A stretch of DNA of 64,000 nucleotides from assembly GCA_947243855.1 (NCBI GenBank), contig CAMXIK010000017.1:1-64000 (forward strand), in the 5' to 3' direction. This document shows, in pieces, positions 25,234-34,651 of the stretch. The first letter of the stretch is position 1; every line of letters begins with the position of its first letter. The translations under genes and the position numbers were made by a program. The notes under the pieces are model-generated. The model did not search any database. It saw nothing but the letters and a program-made list of their open reading frames with translations, and was not told the DNA's origin. The DNA is from an uncultured Lachnospiraceae bacterium. Its GTDB lineage: Bacteria; Bacillota; Clostridia; Lachnospirales; Lachnospiraceae.

Positions 25234-25302
25234 GCGGGCAGCCGATAAAATGATTTGCCAAAAGCAGGCCATGGCTTGGACTGGCATATTGGCGGCTGCC
25301 GC
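25234..25302 (-). promoter_or_regulatory. structured leader of glnA, possible regulatory RNA
   Basis: GCGGGCAGCCG (25234-25244) is complementary to CGGCTGCCGC (25293-25302) apart from one bulged G. Inside, TGCCA/TGGCA and AAGC/GCTT form a second arm. A minus-strand TATACT upstream (near 25330) would put this in the 5' leader, about 20 nt from the RBS. It does not match the glutamine riboswitch consensus as I know it. Confidence 0.4.
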
Positions 25303-25400
25303 ACAGCTTAGTTTGTATATTAGGTTTAGTATACCATGGAAAGAGAGGGGTTACTATACGCAATATCGCCAAGATTGACAGATGCATTTTCGGTAGAAAA

Positions 25401-27026
25401 TCAGCGAAAGGCTGGCCCGCCGCCAAATCCGCTTTCAGGCGCGCCTTTCCGGCCGCCGCCAAATCCGCCGCCGTGATCCATCGTTCCCATATCGGAAATG
25501 GTCAGGAAGGAGGCGTCAACCAAGGAGGAGCTGTCCGCCGCCTGCCCTTCGCTGTCGGCGGGAATACCGCCGTCAAGCTGTCTGCGCACGCTTTCGGCTC
25601 GGAGCAGGCAGAAGTTTTTCAAAGTGTCAACGCCAGTCTTGAATTCTTCGAAGGTGCAGAATTTCGTAGGGTCTTTTTCCACGTAGGGAGCAATCAGCGC
25701 GTAGGTTTTGGCAATGGTTTCCTCAAAATAGCCGCTCTCAAAGAAAGAGGCGATAAATTCCGAAAAGTATTGGTGATACAAGTCTGTGTACGCCTCATCG
25801 GCAAAAATCCAAGCCAGCATTGGCCGGGAGTCCGGGCTGCCGCCGCTTACTGGCGTGTCAATCGGGTAATTGACAAGCGACGTGGCGTCCATGGCTCCCT
25901 CAAAACCGCCAAAGGCAAGATTGTAGTCCCACGGAATCATGGAGAGCTGGCCGCCGTCCTCATAGAGATAATAGTTGTGAATCATGGAGCCGGTATAGCT
26001 GTCAAAGTTACAGACAAAATTGTGCACTACAAAATAGCGGATCACCTGATCTACATCGACGGTCTCCTCGATGCCGTCTCCTGCGTTTAAGCTTTTTAAG
26101 GCCGAAATCAGGCGGGTTTTGTCTGCATCGGTAAGCTCGGTTTTGGCATTTTCAAAGATATTTTCATAGCTTTCGTAGTCGTCGTCCGTATAAATCAGGG
26201 AGACGTCGTCGCTTCTCATACCGCCGGGCCCGCCGTGACCACCGTCCGGGCCGCCGCTTGGCGGGGCAAATCTTTCCGGCATGTCCGGCGGCGCGAAGTC
26301 GCCGTCCTGCGGTGGCGTGAAGTCGCCGCTGTCCTCCGCGTCCTTAGCCCCGTCCCACTCGCTCATACGGAAATCCCCGCCGTTACCCCGGCCGCCGCCC
26401 ATCTTCATACTGTCCGGCTTGTAGAGACTGCCGGGATTTTTCCCGTAGTTGCGGGAAAGAAAGGCGTCCTCCACACCCTCCACGGCAAGGTAAAGTCCCC
26501 AATCCTCTCCGTTTACCGTGATGTAGGTGAAACTGCACAGCGGGGCGGCCGCACCGTAATACCGCATCATCTCATAGGTGAGGTAGTCTTTCATATAGGT
26601 GTTATCCTGAATGATATTGTTGAGGCTTACTTTATCCAACCCGTGGTAGCGGCAGGTCTCATTGTAGTGGTCAAACTCGATTTTAAAGCTGTAGCGGTCG
26701 TTGCCGTAGGCGGCCACATTTGAGAGGGAGGTGTTGCCCTTGGCGCGGATGGCTACATGATGGTAGTCCTCGCCGTCTATGGTTACGTCGCATGACACAT
26801 AGGCTTCGTCGGTGCAGTTGTCGAGAAACCCCTGCCAATCGTCCATTTCGATCTCGATACTGTGGACAAGCGAGGTGTCAAACAAAAGGGCTTCATACGC
26901 GTTTCCTACGCTGGCTATGGTTTCCAGCGCGTCGCCGTAGTTTTGGTCCGCAAATAAGACGGCGGCGCAGAGGATTGGCGCTAGAAGCGAGCAATACAGT
27001 TTTTTATAGGATCGTTTTGCTTTCAT
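25401..27026 (-). CDS. CotH kinase family protein, secreted
   Basis: 541 residues. The N-terminus is basic then hydrophobic (KLYCSLLAPILCAAVLFA), a signal peptide or anchor. CotH features follow: VAIRAKGNTSLSNVA, RYSFKIEFDHY, LDKVSLNNIIQDNTYMKDYL, the nucleotide-binding DWGLYLAVEGVEDAFL, and MIPWDYNLAFGGF. CotH proteins are atypical protein kinases that act outside or at the cell surface. A glycine/proline-rich insert (about residues 205-275) and a glycine-rich tail (GFGGGRKGAPESGFGGG) frame the domain and may be linkers. It is a single gene. Confidence 0.9.
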   Translation of the reverse strand: MKAKRSYKKLYCSLLAPILCAAVLFADQNYGDALETIASVGNAYEALLFDTSLVHSIEIEMDDWQGFLDNCTDEAYVSCDVTIDGEDYHHVAIRAKGNTSLSNVAAYGNDRYSFKIEFDHYNETCRYHGLDKVSLNNIIQDNTYMKDYLTYEMMRYYGAAAPLCSFTYITVNGEDWGLYLAVEGVEDAFLSRNYGKNPGSLYKPDSMKMGGGRGNGGDFRMSEWDGAKDAEDSGDFTPPQDGDFAPPDMPERFAPPSGGPDGGHGGPGGMRSDDVSLIYTDDDYESYENIFENAKTELTDADKTRLISALKSLNAGDGIEETVDVDQVIRYFVVHNFVCNFDSYTGSMIHNYYLYEDGGQLSMIPWDYNLAFGGFEGAMDATSLVNYPIDTPVSGGSPDSRPMLAWIFADEAYTDLYHQYFSEFIASFFESGYFEETIAKTYALIAPYVEKDPTKFCTFEEFKTGVDTLKNFCLLRAESVRRQLDGGIPADSEGQAADSSSLVDASFLTISDMGTMDHGGGFGGGRKGAPESGFGGGPAFR

Positions 27027-27175
27027 GGAAAACCTCCGTTATCGTTCCATCCATCATAACACGGCGGAAGTTTTCCTGTAAATCGGGTAAACTGTGATCT
27101 TTTTGTGAACACAGCGCGGAAACGGGCGGCGTGGGAAGGGGCAGCGCGGGAACCATGATTGAAACGGGAAGGGCA

Positions 27176-27205
27176 TTGAAAATGCGGGCGCGGAAGTGGT
27201 ATACT
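27176..27205 (+). promoter_or_regulatory. promoter of the YjbR-like gene
   Basis: TTGAAA (27176-27181), 18 bp, TATACT (27200-27205) with an upstream TGG, 20 nt before the ATG. Confidence 0.6.
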
Positions 27206-27225
27206 GGAAACATTGAGGTGAAGTG

Positions 27226-27576
27226 ATGAAAACGAGAGAAGAAGCGCTGCGCTATGGCATGACCTTTCCGGACGTCTATCAGGACATGCCTTTTCACGAT
27301 CCCAACTGGGTGTTGGTGAGATGCCGTAAAAACAAGAAAGCGTTTTTATGGACATATGAATATGAAGGCTCCATGCGGATCAACATAAAAGTAGACCCCG
27401 AGTGGCGGGAGTTCTGGCGGCAGACTTACGACGCTGTACTGCCCGGCTATCATCAGAATAAGAAGCACTGGAATACGGTGATTCTGGACGGCACCATTCC
27501 GGATGAGGATATCAAGCGGATGATCGGGGAAAGCTATGATTTGGTCTGCGGCGGAAAGAAGAAAAATAACAGGTGA
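27226..27576 (+). CDS. MmcQ/YjbR family protein
   Basis: 116 residues with EALRYGMTFPDVYQDMPFHDPNW near the N-terminus and a NKKHWNTVILDGTIPDEDIKRMI block, both diagnostic for the MmcQ/YjbR (DUF419) family. The fold resembles a small DNA-binding or CyaY-like alpha/beta protein; its function is unsettled. GAGGTGAAGTG precedes ATG 27226, which is preferred over GTG 27223. Confidence 0.9.
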   Translation: MKTREEALRYGMTFPDVYQDMPFHDPNWVLVRCRKNKKAFLWTYEYEGSMRINIKVDPEWREFWRQTYDAVLPGYHQNKKHWNTVILDGTIPDEDIKRMIGESYDLVCGGKKKNNR

Positions 27577-27608
27577 TATAGAACCGTTTTTGTCCGCAGG
27601 GCGTAAGT

Positions 27609-27614
27609 TATAAT
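27609..27614 (+). promoter_or_regulatory. -10 element ahead of the ZIP transporter gene
   Basis: A perfect TATAAT (27609-27614) with only a poor -35 (TTTTTG at 27587-27592, 16 bp away), 29 nt before the ATG. Confidence 0.4.
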
Positions 27615-27642
27615 AGGGATTTTCAGGAGGTGTGGGCTGGGT

Positions 27643-28422
27643 ATGCAGTTATTGGCTGGATTACTGATTCCCTTTGTGGGAACGACCCTCGGATCGGCTA
27701 TGGTTTTTTTTATGAGAAGAGGGATGAATAAGAAAGTGGAAAAGCTTCTTCTCGGTTTCGCATCGGGCGTTATGATTGCTGCATCGGTGTGGTCTCTTTT
27801 GATTCCGGCCATTGATATGGCCGAAGAACGGGGGCAGATTGCATGGATACCGGCGGCTGGCGGTTTTTTGGGCGGTATAGCCTTCCTTCTGGCGTTGGAC
27901 AGTCTGATTCCCCATCTGCACATGGAGAGCGACAAGCCGGAGGGCGTGGAAACTACGTTAAAAAAAACAACTATGCTTGTCCTTGCGGTGACCCTGCATA
28001 ACATCCCCGAGGGAATGTCCGTGGGCGTGACCTTTGCCGGAGCGTTGATCGGGGATGCGGGCATCACCATGGCGGGCGCCTTTGCCCTTGCGGTGGGAAT
28101 TGCCATTCAGAATTTCCCGGAGGGAGCGATTATCTCCATGCCCCTTCGCAGCGAGGGCATCTCAAGGGGACGTTCCTTTGTCTATGGCGCGCTGTCGGGC
28201 ATCGTGGAACCCATCGGCGCTTTTGCCACGATCCTTCTGGCAAAGCAGATCGTTCCGGCGCTGCCCGTGTTTTTGGCGTTTGCGGCGGGCGCGATGATCT
28301 ATGTGGTGGCGGAGGAGCTGATACCGGAGGCGCAGGCCGGGGAGCACAGCAATATCGGCACGGTGGGCGTGGCCGTAGGGTTTGTGATTATGATGATTTT
28401 AGATGTGGCGTTAGGAGGATAG
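27643..28422 (+). CDS. ZIP-family metal transporter
   Basis: 259 residues, about eight membrane helices. The paired ZIP metal-site motifs are present: LHNIPEGMSVGVTFAG in TM4 and IAIQNFPEGAIISMPL in TM5. The long early stretch GLLIPFVGTTLGSAMVFF is the usual TM1. It imports zinc or related divalent cations. AGGAGG lies 12 nt upstream. The MATE gene begins 1 nt after its stop, so they form an operon. Confidence 0.95.
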   Translation: MQLLAGLLIPFVGTTLGSAMVFFMRRGMNKKVEKLLLGFASGVMIAASVWSLLIPAIDMAEERGQIAWIPAAGGFLGGIAFLLALDSLIPHLHMESDKPEGVETTLKKTTMLVLAVTLHNIPEGMSVGVTFAGALIGDAGITMAGAFALAVGIAIQNFPEGAIISMPLRSEGISRGRSFVYGALSGIVEPIGAFATILLAKQIVPALPVFLAFAAGAMIYVVAEELIPEAQAGEHSNIGTVGVAVGFVIMMILDVALGG

Positions 28423-28423
28423 G

Positions 28424-29764
28424 GTGAAAGAGAGTGATTTAACGCAGGGGAACGCGGGAAGAAACCTGATTCGGTTTGCGCTTCCCTACCTTTTGGCCTG
28501 TTTCATGCAGACTTTTTACGGTATGGCGGATTTGTTTGTGGTTGGGCTGTACAATGAGGCGGAGACGACCACGGCGGTTGCCATCGGCAGTCAGGTGATG
28601 CACATGCTCACGGTGATTATCGTGGGATTTGCCATGGGAACTACCGTACGGATCGGCAGGTATGTGGGCGCGAAGGATGAGCGGGCGGCGGGCAGGACCG
28701 TAGGCGCGTCGGTCGTCTTCTTTGCGGCTTTTGCGGCGGTTCTCACGGTGGCTCTGCTGCTTTGCACTAATATAATAACGGGTGTAATGCTTACTCCGGC
28801 GGAGGCGGTGGGGGAGACAAGGCTTTATCTGCTCATTTGTTTTGCGGGGGTACCTTTTATTACGGCTTACAATGTAATCAGCAGCATTTTCCGCGGAGCC
28901 GGGGATTCGAGAAGACCCATGTATTTTGTGGCGGTGGCCTGTGTGGTCAATATTGCGCTGGATTTTGTTTTGATCGGCGGGCTGGGGCTTGGAGCGGCGG
29001 GGGCCGCGCTTGGCACAGTTCTCGGGCAGGCTGTGAGCGTGCTGTTTTCGCTTTTTGTCATGCGGGGCCGGGATTTTGGCTTCCGGGTGACCAGACAGGA
29101 TATCCGGGCGGACAGGGAGTCGTTTGCCCAAATTTGTAAGGTAGGGGCGCCCATTGCCTGTCAGGACGGGTTGATTCAGGTGGCGTTTATTGTAATTACG
29201 GTGATCGCCAACAGCAGGGGGCTGGTTGTCTCGGCAGCGGTTGGCATTGTGGAAAAGATCATCAGTTTTCTATTTTTGGTGCCCTCGGCGTTTCTCGCGG
29301 CGATTTCCGCCATTACCGCCCAGAATATGGGGGCGGACAAGCCGGAGCGGGCGCGGGCCTCTCTTGGTTATGGGCTGCTGATTACGGTCTGCTGGGGAGC
29401 CTTTTGCGCGATCTATAATCAGTTTTTGCCCGAAACCTTAGTGGGCCTGTTTACGAGGGACGATTTGGTGCTTGCGGCGGGCTGCGCTTATCTGCGGGCC
29501 TATGCCTTTGATACCCTGTTTGCCGCAGTGCATTTTTGTTTCAGCGGCTATTTCTGCGGGGATCAGAAAGCGGGAATTTCTTTCCTACATAATATCATAG
29601 CAATTGTTATGGTTCGGATTCCCGGCGCTTATTTGGCTGGCGTTTATTTTCCGGACAGCTTGTATCCCATGGGGTGGGCGGCGCCGCTTGGCTCCCTCTT
29701 ATCCGCGCTGATCTGCGTCGGGTTTTATGCCTATTACAGACGGCGTTCGCGGGCGGCGTCATGA
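28424..29764 (+). CDS. MATE-family efflux transporter
   Basis: 446 residues with twelve hydrophobic segments in two repeats; the first begins LTQGNAGRNLIRFALPYLLACFMQ and has FYGMADLFVVGLY, the second starts around QICKVGAPIACQDGLIQ. These are the hallmarks of Na+/H+-driven MATE exporters of the DinF/NorM type. It starts with GTG preceded by GGAGGATAG. It ends in a 6-bp tail-to-tail overlap with the amino-acid symporter gene. Confidence 0.95.
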   Translation: MKESDLTQGNAGRNLIRFALPYLLACFMQTFYGMADLFVVGLYNEAETTTAVAIGSQVMHMLTVIIVGFAMGTTVRIGRYVGAKDERAAGRTVGASVVFFAAFAAVLTVALLLCTNIITGVMLTPAEAVGETRLYLLICFAGVPFITAYNVISSIFRGAGDSRRPMYFVAVACVVNIALDFVLIGGLGLGAAGAALGTVLGQAVSVLFSLFVMRGRDFGFRVTRQDIRADRESFAQICKVGAPIACQDGLIQVAFIVITVIANSRGLVVSAAVGIVEKIISFLFLVPSAFLAAISAITAQNMGADKPERARASLGYGLLITVCWGAFCAIYNQFLPETLVGLFTRDDLVLAAGCAYLRAYAFDTLFAAVHFCFSGYFCGDQKAGISFLHNIIAIVMVRIPGAYLAGVYFPDSLYPMGWAAPLGSLLSALICVGFYAYYRRRSRAAS

Positions 29765-31063
29765 TTTGATCTGCCGCCGCAGAGCCCACAGCGCGAGGAG
29801 GTTTGGCAGCGCCATAAACCCGTTGATCAGGTCGGTGCATTCCCATACTAAGTGCATGGGGATGATGGCTCCCAGATAGATCATCAGGACATAAAAAAGC
29901 TTGTAGAGCGGGACGCTGCGGTTCCCGGCCAGATATTCCGCAGCCTTCTCCCCGAAGTAGGACCAGCCGATCAGGGTGGTGACGGCGAAGGCGCACAGGG
30001 AGATGGTGAGGAACGCGTCCCCCACATAGGGCAGATGGGAGAAAGCGGCGGCGGTCAGGTCTGTTTCCGCTATGCCGACGGCGGAAGCCGGGTCTCCGAG
30101 CATGTTGCAGACAATGACAAGGCCGGTGAGCAGGCACATAACGACGGTGTCCCAGAAGACGGCGGTCATAGAGACGTAGGCCTGCGTTTTGGGATCTGTC
30201 GTGTTGGAGGCTGCTGCGGCGATGGCCGAGGTGCCGATTCCCGCTTCGTTGGTGAAAAGGCCTCTGGCAATGCCGTAACGCAGGGCCTGCTGCGCCCCTG
30301 CGCCGACGATGCCGCCAGCCAAGCTGGAAAAGGAGAGCGCGTCCTTTACAATCCAGACAATGGCCGTGATTAGCTGGTTCCGGTAAAGAACAAGCAGGAT
30401 CAGACAGCCGAGAAGGTAGAGCAGGGTAATGGCGGGGACGGTGCGCTCGCAGAGACGGCCGATGCTTTTGATGCCGCCAAGGATTACAGCCCCGGTCACG
30501 ATAGCTAGGACGATACCGATCAAGTGGGGGGAAAGCCCGAAACTTTGGGCGGCCGCTCCGGACACAGAGTTGGCCTGTGTGGTACAGCCTACGCCGAAAG
30601 CGGCGGCCAGTGTACATAGAGCGTAACATCCGCCGAGTTTATTATTATGTAAACCATTTTTTAGCACATACATAGGGCCGCCAGCATAAACGCCGTTCTC
30701 TGTTTTCTGGCGGTAGAGGAGGCTTAAATAACACTCGCTATAGGCGGTGGCCATGCCGAGAATTCCGGTGATCCAGCACCAGAAAATGGCGCCGGGGCCG
30801 CCGAGCGCGACTGCGGTGGATACGCCGATGATATTTCCCGTGCCAAGGGTAGCGGCCAGCGTGGTGGAAAGGGCCGAAAAGGGGGACAGGTTCTGCCCGT
30901 CTTCCTTTTGGGAAAACAGGGAGAGACGGATTGCACGGAAGAGATTTCTCTGGGGGAAACGCAGTTTACAGGTGAAATAAATATGGGTGCCCATCAGCAG
31001 CACAATCAGGGGAAGGCCCCATATGAGGTCGTTGATTTGTTCTAAGATCGCCATAGCCGACAC
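29759..31063 (-). CDS. alanine/glycine:cation symporter family protein (AGCS)
   Basis: 434 residues, about ten helices. Signature segments are FSALSTTLAATLGTGNIIGV, GPGAIFWCWITGILGMATAY and ARGLFTNEAGIGTSAIAAAA, which define the sodium:alanine symporter family (AlsT/DagA). The start is read as GTG 31063 with AAAGGA about 11 nt upstream; ATG 31054 is the alternative. It overlaps the MATE gene by 6 bp at its 3' end. Confidence 0.95.
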   Translation of the reverse strand: MSAMAILEQINDLIWGLPLIVLLMGTHIYFTCKLRFPQRNLFRAIRLSLFSQKEDGQNLSPFSALSTTLAATLGTGNIIGVSTAVALGGPGAIFWCWITGILGMATAYSECYLSLLYRQKTENGVYAGGPMYVLKNGLHNNKLGGCYALCTLAAAFGVGCTTQANSVSGAAAQSFGLSPHLIGIVLAIVTGAVILGGIKSIGRLCERTVPAITLLYLLGCLILLVLYRNQLITAIVWIVKDALSFSSLAGGIVGAGAQQALRYGIARGLFTNEAGIGTSAIAAAASNTTDPKTQAYVSMTAVFWDTVVMCLLTGLVIVCNMLGDPASAVGIAETDLTAAAFSHLPYVGDAFLTISLCAFAVTTLIGWSYFGEKAAEYLAGNRSVPLYKLFYVLMIYLGAIIPMHLVWECTDLINGFMALPNLLALWALRRQIKS

Positions 31064-31197
31064 CGAAGGTACGTCCTTTTGTTGTTAGCATATCCTATGT
31101 GAAAGAAGAGGAAAAAAGAACTGTCTTCGGCGTTTGGAGGGAAGAAAGAAACACAAGGCGCAAACGCGGAGAAGGAGAAAGGGAAGGAGAAGTGCGG

Positions 31198-31581
31198 ATG
31201 AAAGAAGAGGAGCGGGAGCGGGCTTACGAGTGGGCGAAAGCCCTCTGCCATTACGCGGGGGAGGACGAGGCGTTTCTGGAGCAGTTTTTCACGATGCTTA
31301 CGGCCTCGGAAGGAGTGTCAAAGGAATTTTTATACTATTTGGAACACCAGAATTTTCTCTGTGAGTATCAGGTGGAAGGCTACAGCTTGATTGACATTAT
31401 GGTATGGCAGATGGATCATTTTAAAGCCCAGCTTGACAGGGACAGGACCCAGATGAAGAGCAACGGGGATAAGATGCTGTTGGAAGCGTTTCATACGATG
31501 CTGCTGATGGAACAGGAACCGCAATATTATGTAAACCTAATGCAGAGCGAAACCGGGACAGATTATCCGGATAAATACTGA
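31198..31581 (+). CDS. conserved hypothetical protein
   Basis: 127 residues, acidic and helical: EEERERAYEWAKALCHYAGE, EFLYYLEHQNFLCEYQVEGY and DIMVWQMDHFKAQLDRD. No domain recognised. AAGGAG lies 7 nt before ATG 31198; the longer frame from 31099 lacks support. It is 27 nt upstream of a nucleoid-associated protein gene and is likely co-transcribed with it. Confidence 0.75.
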   Translation: MKEEERERAYEWAKALCHYAGEDEAFLEQFFTMLTASEGVSKEFLYYLEHQNFLCEYQVEGYSLIDIMVWQMDHFKAQLDRDRTQMKSNGDKMLLEAFHTMLLMEQEPQYYVNLMQSETGTDYPDKY

Positions 31582-31608
31582 GCGGTGCCCGCGAAGAAGG
31601 AGGAACCA

Positions 31609-32631
31609 ATGATAAAAGAAGACATTAGAATCAAACAGGTAATCGTACATATTTTAGACCCCACCATAGGGATGCCCGTGCTATCCGACACAGAGCTGGA
31701 ATACGGCTCGGAGGTAGCCGAGTTTGTGCGGGAACACATTGCAAAAATCGGCGGCGGGGACGACGCGAGGGAGTGCCGGTTTTACGAGCGGGAGTCAGAG
31801 ATTTATCAGATGCTCTCCGCTTACGAGGATGAGAATTTCATCGGGGTGAGTCAGGAGATCGCGGGACTGCTGTTTACGATTATGAGCGCTAATATTGACA
31901 TTCCGCCGGCGGATCTGATGGTGGCGCGGTTTCGGGAGGGAGAGGAGGAGTATCTGGCCCTGCTGAAAATGAATTACAAGGCCCAGTACACCCACCGCAC
32001 CATGCCCTTGGAGGGCGAGGGAAACAGCAACGAGCTGATCCGGCACAAGTCCATTCTGCCCTCCCAGAGCCAGCGGCTTACGGAGGCGGCGATTATCCGG
32101 CTCTCTGATCTGGCCCTGTGGGTGGTGGAGAAAAAGTATGAGGTGAACGGGGAGAAGACGGATTATTTTTCGTTCCTGTTTTTAAAGTGCAGCGCCCATC
32201 TCTCCCATAAATCGAAGCTGTCGATCGTGGGGCGCGCCGTGGAGAGCGTGCAGAAGGAAGGCTTTGCGGAGAGCGAGCGGCCCTTCCAGCAGATGCGGGC
32301 CAAGAGCATCATACAGGAGGAGATTGTGGAAAACGGCGGCTTCGGGGTGGAAGAGATCGCGGAGAAAATCTTTGACGGCGAGCCGGAATTAAAGACGGCC
32401 TTTCAGGATAAAATGGAAAAGTACAATATGGTGAAAGAAACCATTATGCCCCAGAGCGAAACTACAACGCGGAAATACCAGAGCCAGCATCTTTATACGG
32501 ATACCGGGATCGAGATCAAGATTCCCATGGAGCAGTACAAAAATCCCGGCTGTGTGGAATTTATCACCAACCCGGACGGGACGGTCAGCGTTTTAATCAA
32601 GAATATTGAACATTTGGAAGCCAGAATTTGA
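31609..32631 (+). CDS. nucleoid-associated protein, NdpA/YejK-like
   Basis: 340 residues. It opens IKEDIRIKQVIVHILDPTIG and carries MVARFREGEEEYLALLKMNYK, ILPSQSQRLTEAAIIRLSDL and SFLFLKCSAHLSHKSKLSIV, in line with the 37-kDa nucleoid-associated family (PF04245). AAGGAGG precedes ATG 31609. Its job in Firmicutes is not settled; binding to nucleoid or to phage-related DNA has been proposed for relatives. Confidence 0.85.
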   Translation: MIKEDIRIKQVIVHILDPTIGMPVLSDTELEYGSEVAEFVREHIAKIGGGDDARECRFYERESEIYQMLSAYEDENFIGVSQEIAGLLFTIMSANIDIPPADLMVARFREGEEEYLALLKMNYKAQYTHRTMPLEGEGNSNELIRHKSILPSQSQRLTEAAIIRLSDLALWVVEKKYEVNGEKTDYFSFLFLKCSAHLSHKSKLSIVGRAVESVQKEGFAESERPFQQMRAKSIIQEEIVENGGFGVEEIAEKIFDGEPELKTAFQDKMEKYNMVKETIMPQSETTTRKYQSQHLYTDTGIEIKIPMEQYKNPGCVEFITNPDGTVSVLIKNIEHLEARI

Positions 32632-32674
32632 GGCGTGCGGATTTGCGGGCCTGTCGGTAACGGGAGGGTAACGT

Positions 32675-33829
32675 ATGGGAACCATTTTAGACTATCTGAA
32701 ACAGTACGGCGATTACAGTTTGGAAGAAAAGCCTTTCAGCGAGGTGGACAGTCTGGTGGTCAGCCAGTTGTCTTATTTGAAATTTGACGGTATCGTGCCG
32801 GGGCCGGAGGAGGCAGGTGCAGGTGCGCCGGTAACGCTGTCTGAAATCGCCGCCCATGCCGACTACGATCATCTCTATGCGGATGAGCGCTACCGGAAAG
32901 ACAATACGGCGCTCTTTCAGGCTGTTTTAAAGAGCAGACGCTTTGGGAAGATGCGATTGTGGAATTATGTAAACCAGATAGAACCGGAACAGGAATGCCA
33001 GTTTTCCGCCGTGGTATGCGGGCTTTCTGAGAAGCTTGTCTATGTGGTGTATCGGGGAACCGATGAGAACATTGTGGGCTGGAAGGAGGACCTGAATCTG
33101 GCGTTCTCGGAACCGGTGCCGGGACAGAAGCGCAGCGTGCCGTATTTGGAGCAGGCGGCGAAGACGATACCAGGCCAGTTTTTGGTGGGCGGTCATTCCA
33201 AGGGCGGAAATTTTGCGGTTTATGCGGCTATGCACTGTGCCCCGCAGGTGAGGGAACGGATTGCCGTCATTTATGATCACGATAGCCCGGGATTTCGCCC
33301 GGAGGTGCGGGAGCAGGGCGCATGGCTGGAAATTGAAGGCCGCATCCGCAAGACAGTGCCGCGTTCCTCGCTGGTGGGGATGCTGCTCTATACGGACGGC
33401 GAATACCGTGTGGTGGAGAGTAAGACTGTCGGGCTGGCCCAGCATAATCCTTATACCTGGCTTGTGAAGGAAGATGATTTCCGCATTGTGGATGAGATCA
33501 GGCACGGCAGGAAATTTATGGATCAAACTCTCAATGAATGGATTCTTTCACTGGATCAGGGGCAGATGCACACGTTTGTGGACACCCTGTACTGGGTGGT
33601 GCAGGCTTCAGAGACGGATAATCTCATCGATCTTTCGGCGCATTGGTTCCAGAGTCTTCAAAAGATCGGCAGGGCCATAGGCGAGGTGGATGAAGAGACT
33701 GCCGACGTGGTCATGCAGATCATGCGCGCTCTATTTGAGACAGTTTCCCTGCACGCGAAGGAGCAGGCGCAGCTAGAGCGTCATGGGAAGCCTCACCGAA
33801 GAAAGCCTCACCGAAGTGAGAAAAAATAG
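32675..33829 (+). CDS. Mbeg1-like alpha/beta hydrolase (DUF2974)
   Basis: 384 residues. FSEVDSLVVSQLSYLKFDGI at the start and FLVGGHSKGGNFAVYAA with the nucleophile serine (GHSKGG) are typical of the Mbeg1-like/DUF2974 lipase-like family. VIYDHDSPGF provides the acid side. Substrate unknown. The lysine/arginine-rich tail (GKPHRRKPHRSEKK) overlaps the end of the convergent amidotransferase gene by 22 bp. Confidence 0.9.
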   Translation: MGTILDYLKQYGDYSLEEKPFSEVDSLVVSQLSYLKFDGIVPGPEEAGAGAPVTLSEIAAHADYDHLYADERYRKDNTALFQAVLKSRRFGKMRLWNYVNQIEPEQECQFSAVVCGLSEKLVYVVYRGTDENIVGWKEDLNLAFSEPVPGQKRSVPYLEQAAKTIPGQFLVGGHSKGGNFAVYAAMHCAPQVRERIAVIYDHDSPGFRPEVREQGAWLEIEGRIRKTVPRSSLVGMLLYTDGEYRVVESKTVGLAQHNPYTWLVKEDDFRIVDEIRHGRKFMDQTLNEWILSLDQGQMHTFVDTLYWVVQASETDNLIDLSAHWFQSLQKIGRAIGEVDEETADVVMQIMRALFETVSLHAKEQAQLERHGKPHRRKPHRSEKK

Positions 33830-34446
33830 GAGAGGAGAGATTCGCCCGCGCCGTCGGGAAGCCGTTCCGGATGCCATTGTACCGCCAGAATGGGCAGCGA
33901 GCGGTGCACAAGCCCCTCGACCACGTTATCCCCGGCACGGCAGACAGGGGTAAGCCCTTCCCCGATGCGGTTTACGGCCTGATGATGGGCGGAGTTTACG
34001 ACAGCGCTGTTTCCGTAGAGCTGGTAAAAGAAATCCCGCTGGCCCAGATCACAGCGGTAGACGGGATGGAACTGATCGTGACCGATCCATTTGTGGGAAT
34101 CGGCGGTGTCGATGTGCTGCGTGACGTCGCCGCCGAAGTGGACGTTAATAAGTTGAAGGCCCTTGCAGATGCCAAGCACGGGCTTTTTTTGTGCCACAAA
34201 ACGGGAGAGAAGCTGGAACTGCAGGATGTCCAGTTCGGTGTCCACATTGTGGGAGCCGTGGTCTGTTTGGCCGAAAAAGGCGGGCGTAATGTCGCCGCCG
34301 CCGGGGAGAAGCAGATGGGTGGCCTGCTCTGCGTCTTCGGGGGTCAGCAGGGTGCGGTGGGGGATGCCCAGACGTTTCAGGACTTTTTCATAGTTTTGCG
34401 TATCTTCACTGCGGCCTGCGATGATCACAGAAGGAAGAGGGGACAT
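33808..34446 (-). CDS. class I glutamine amidotransferase-like hydrolase (peptidase C26, PuuD-like)
   Basis: 212 residues. HLLLPGGGDITPAFFG, the nucleophile elbow PVLGICKGLQLINVHFGG (Cys about 95) and the His-Glu pair AVQWHPERLP complete a C26 catalytic triad. Relatives split gamma-glutamyl-GABA or similar gamma-glutamyl amides. The sequence lacks a synthase partner beside it. It ends within the Mbeg1-like gene on the other strand. Confidence 0.9.
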   Translation of the reverse strand: MSPLPSVIIAGRSEDTQNYEKVLKRLGIPHRTLLTPEDAEQATHLLLPGGGDITPAFFGQTDHGSHNVDTELDILQFQLLSRFVAQKKPVLGICKGLQLINVHFGGDVTQHIDTADSHKWIGHDQFHPVYRCDLGQRDFFYQLYGNSAVVNSAHHQAVNRIGEGLTPVCRAGDNVVEGLVHRSLPILAVQWHPERLPDGAGESLLSYFFSLR

Positions 34447-34553
34447 AGGGCTTGCTCCTTTTAGGATGGGGAAGCGTTACTATATCTTATGCAAAAGTCG
34501 GCGATCGGCCTGAATATTTTTAAAATCATCCGCTAAAAAAGTAAAAATAACGG

Positions 34554-34582
34554 TTGCTTTATACGGAAAAATCCCATATAAT
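34554..34582 (+). promoter_or_regulatory. promoter of the arabinofuranosidase operon
   Basis: TTGCTT (34554-34559), 17 bp, TATAAT (34577-34582), 70 nt ahead of the GH43 gene. Confidence 0.7.
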
Positions 34583-34651
34583 TTTAGATACGAGTAAAAT
34601 ATTTTATAAAAACAAAAAGACTTCCTGATAGTGGTCGGAACGGAGGCAGTG

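Noticed and set aside
25234..25302. Glutamine riboswitch
   Set aside because: Helices do not match the known consensus.
29607..30629. Arg/Pro-rich minus-strand frame opposite the symporter and MATE genes
   Set aside because: Composition is that of an out-of-frame reading; both real genes have strong family signatures.
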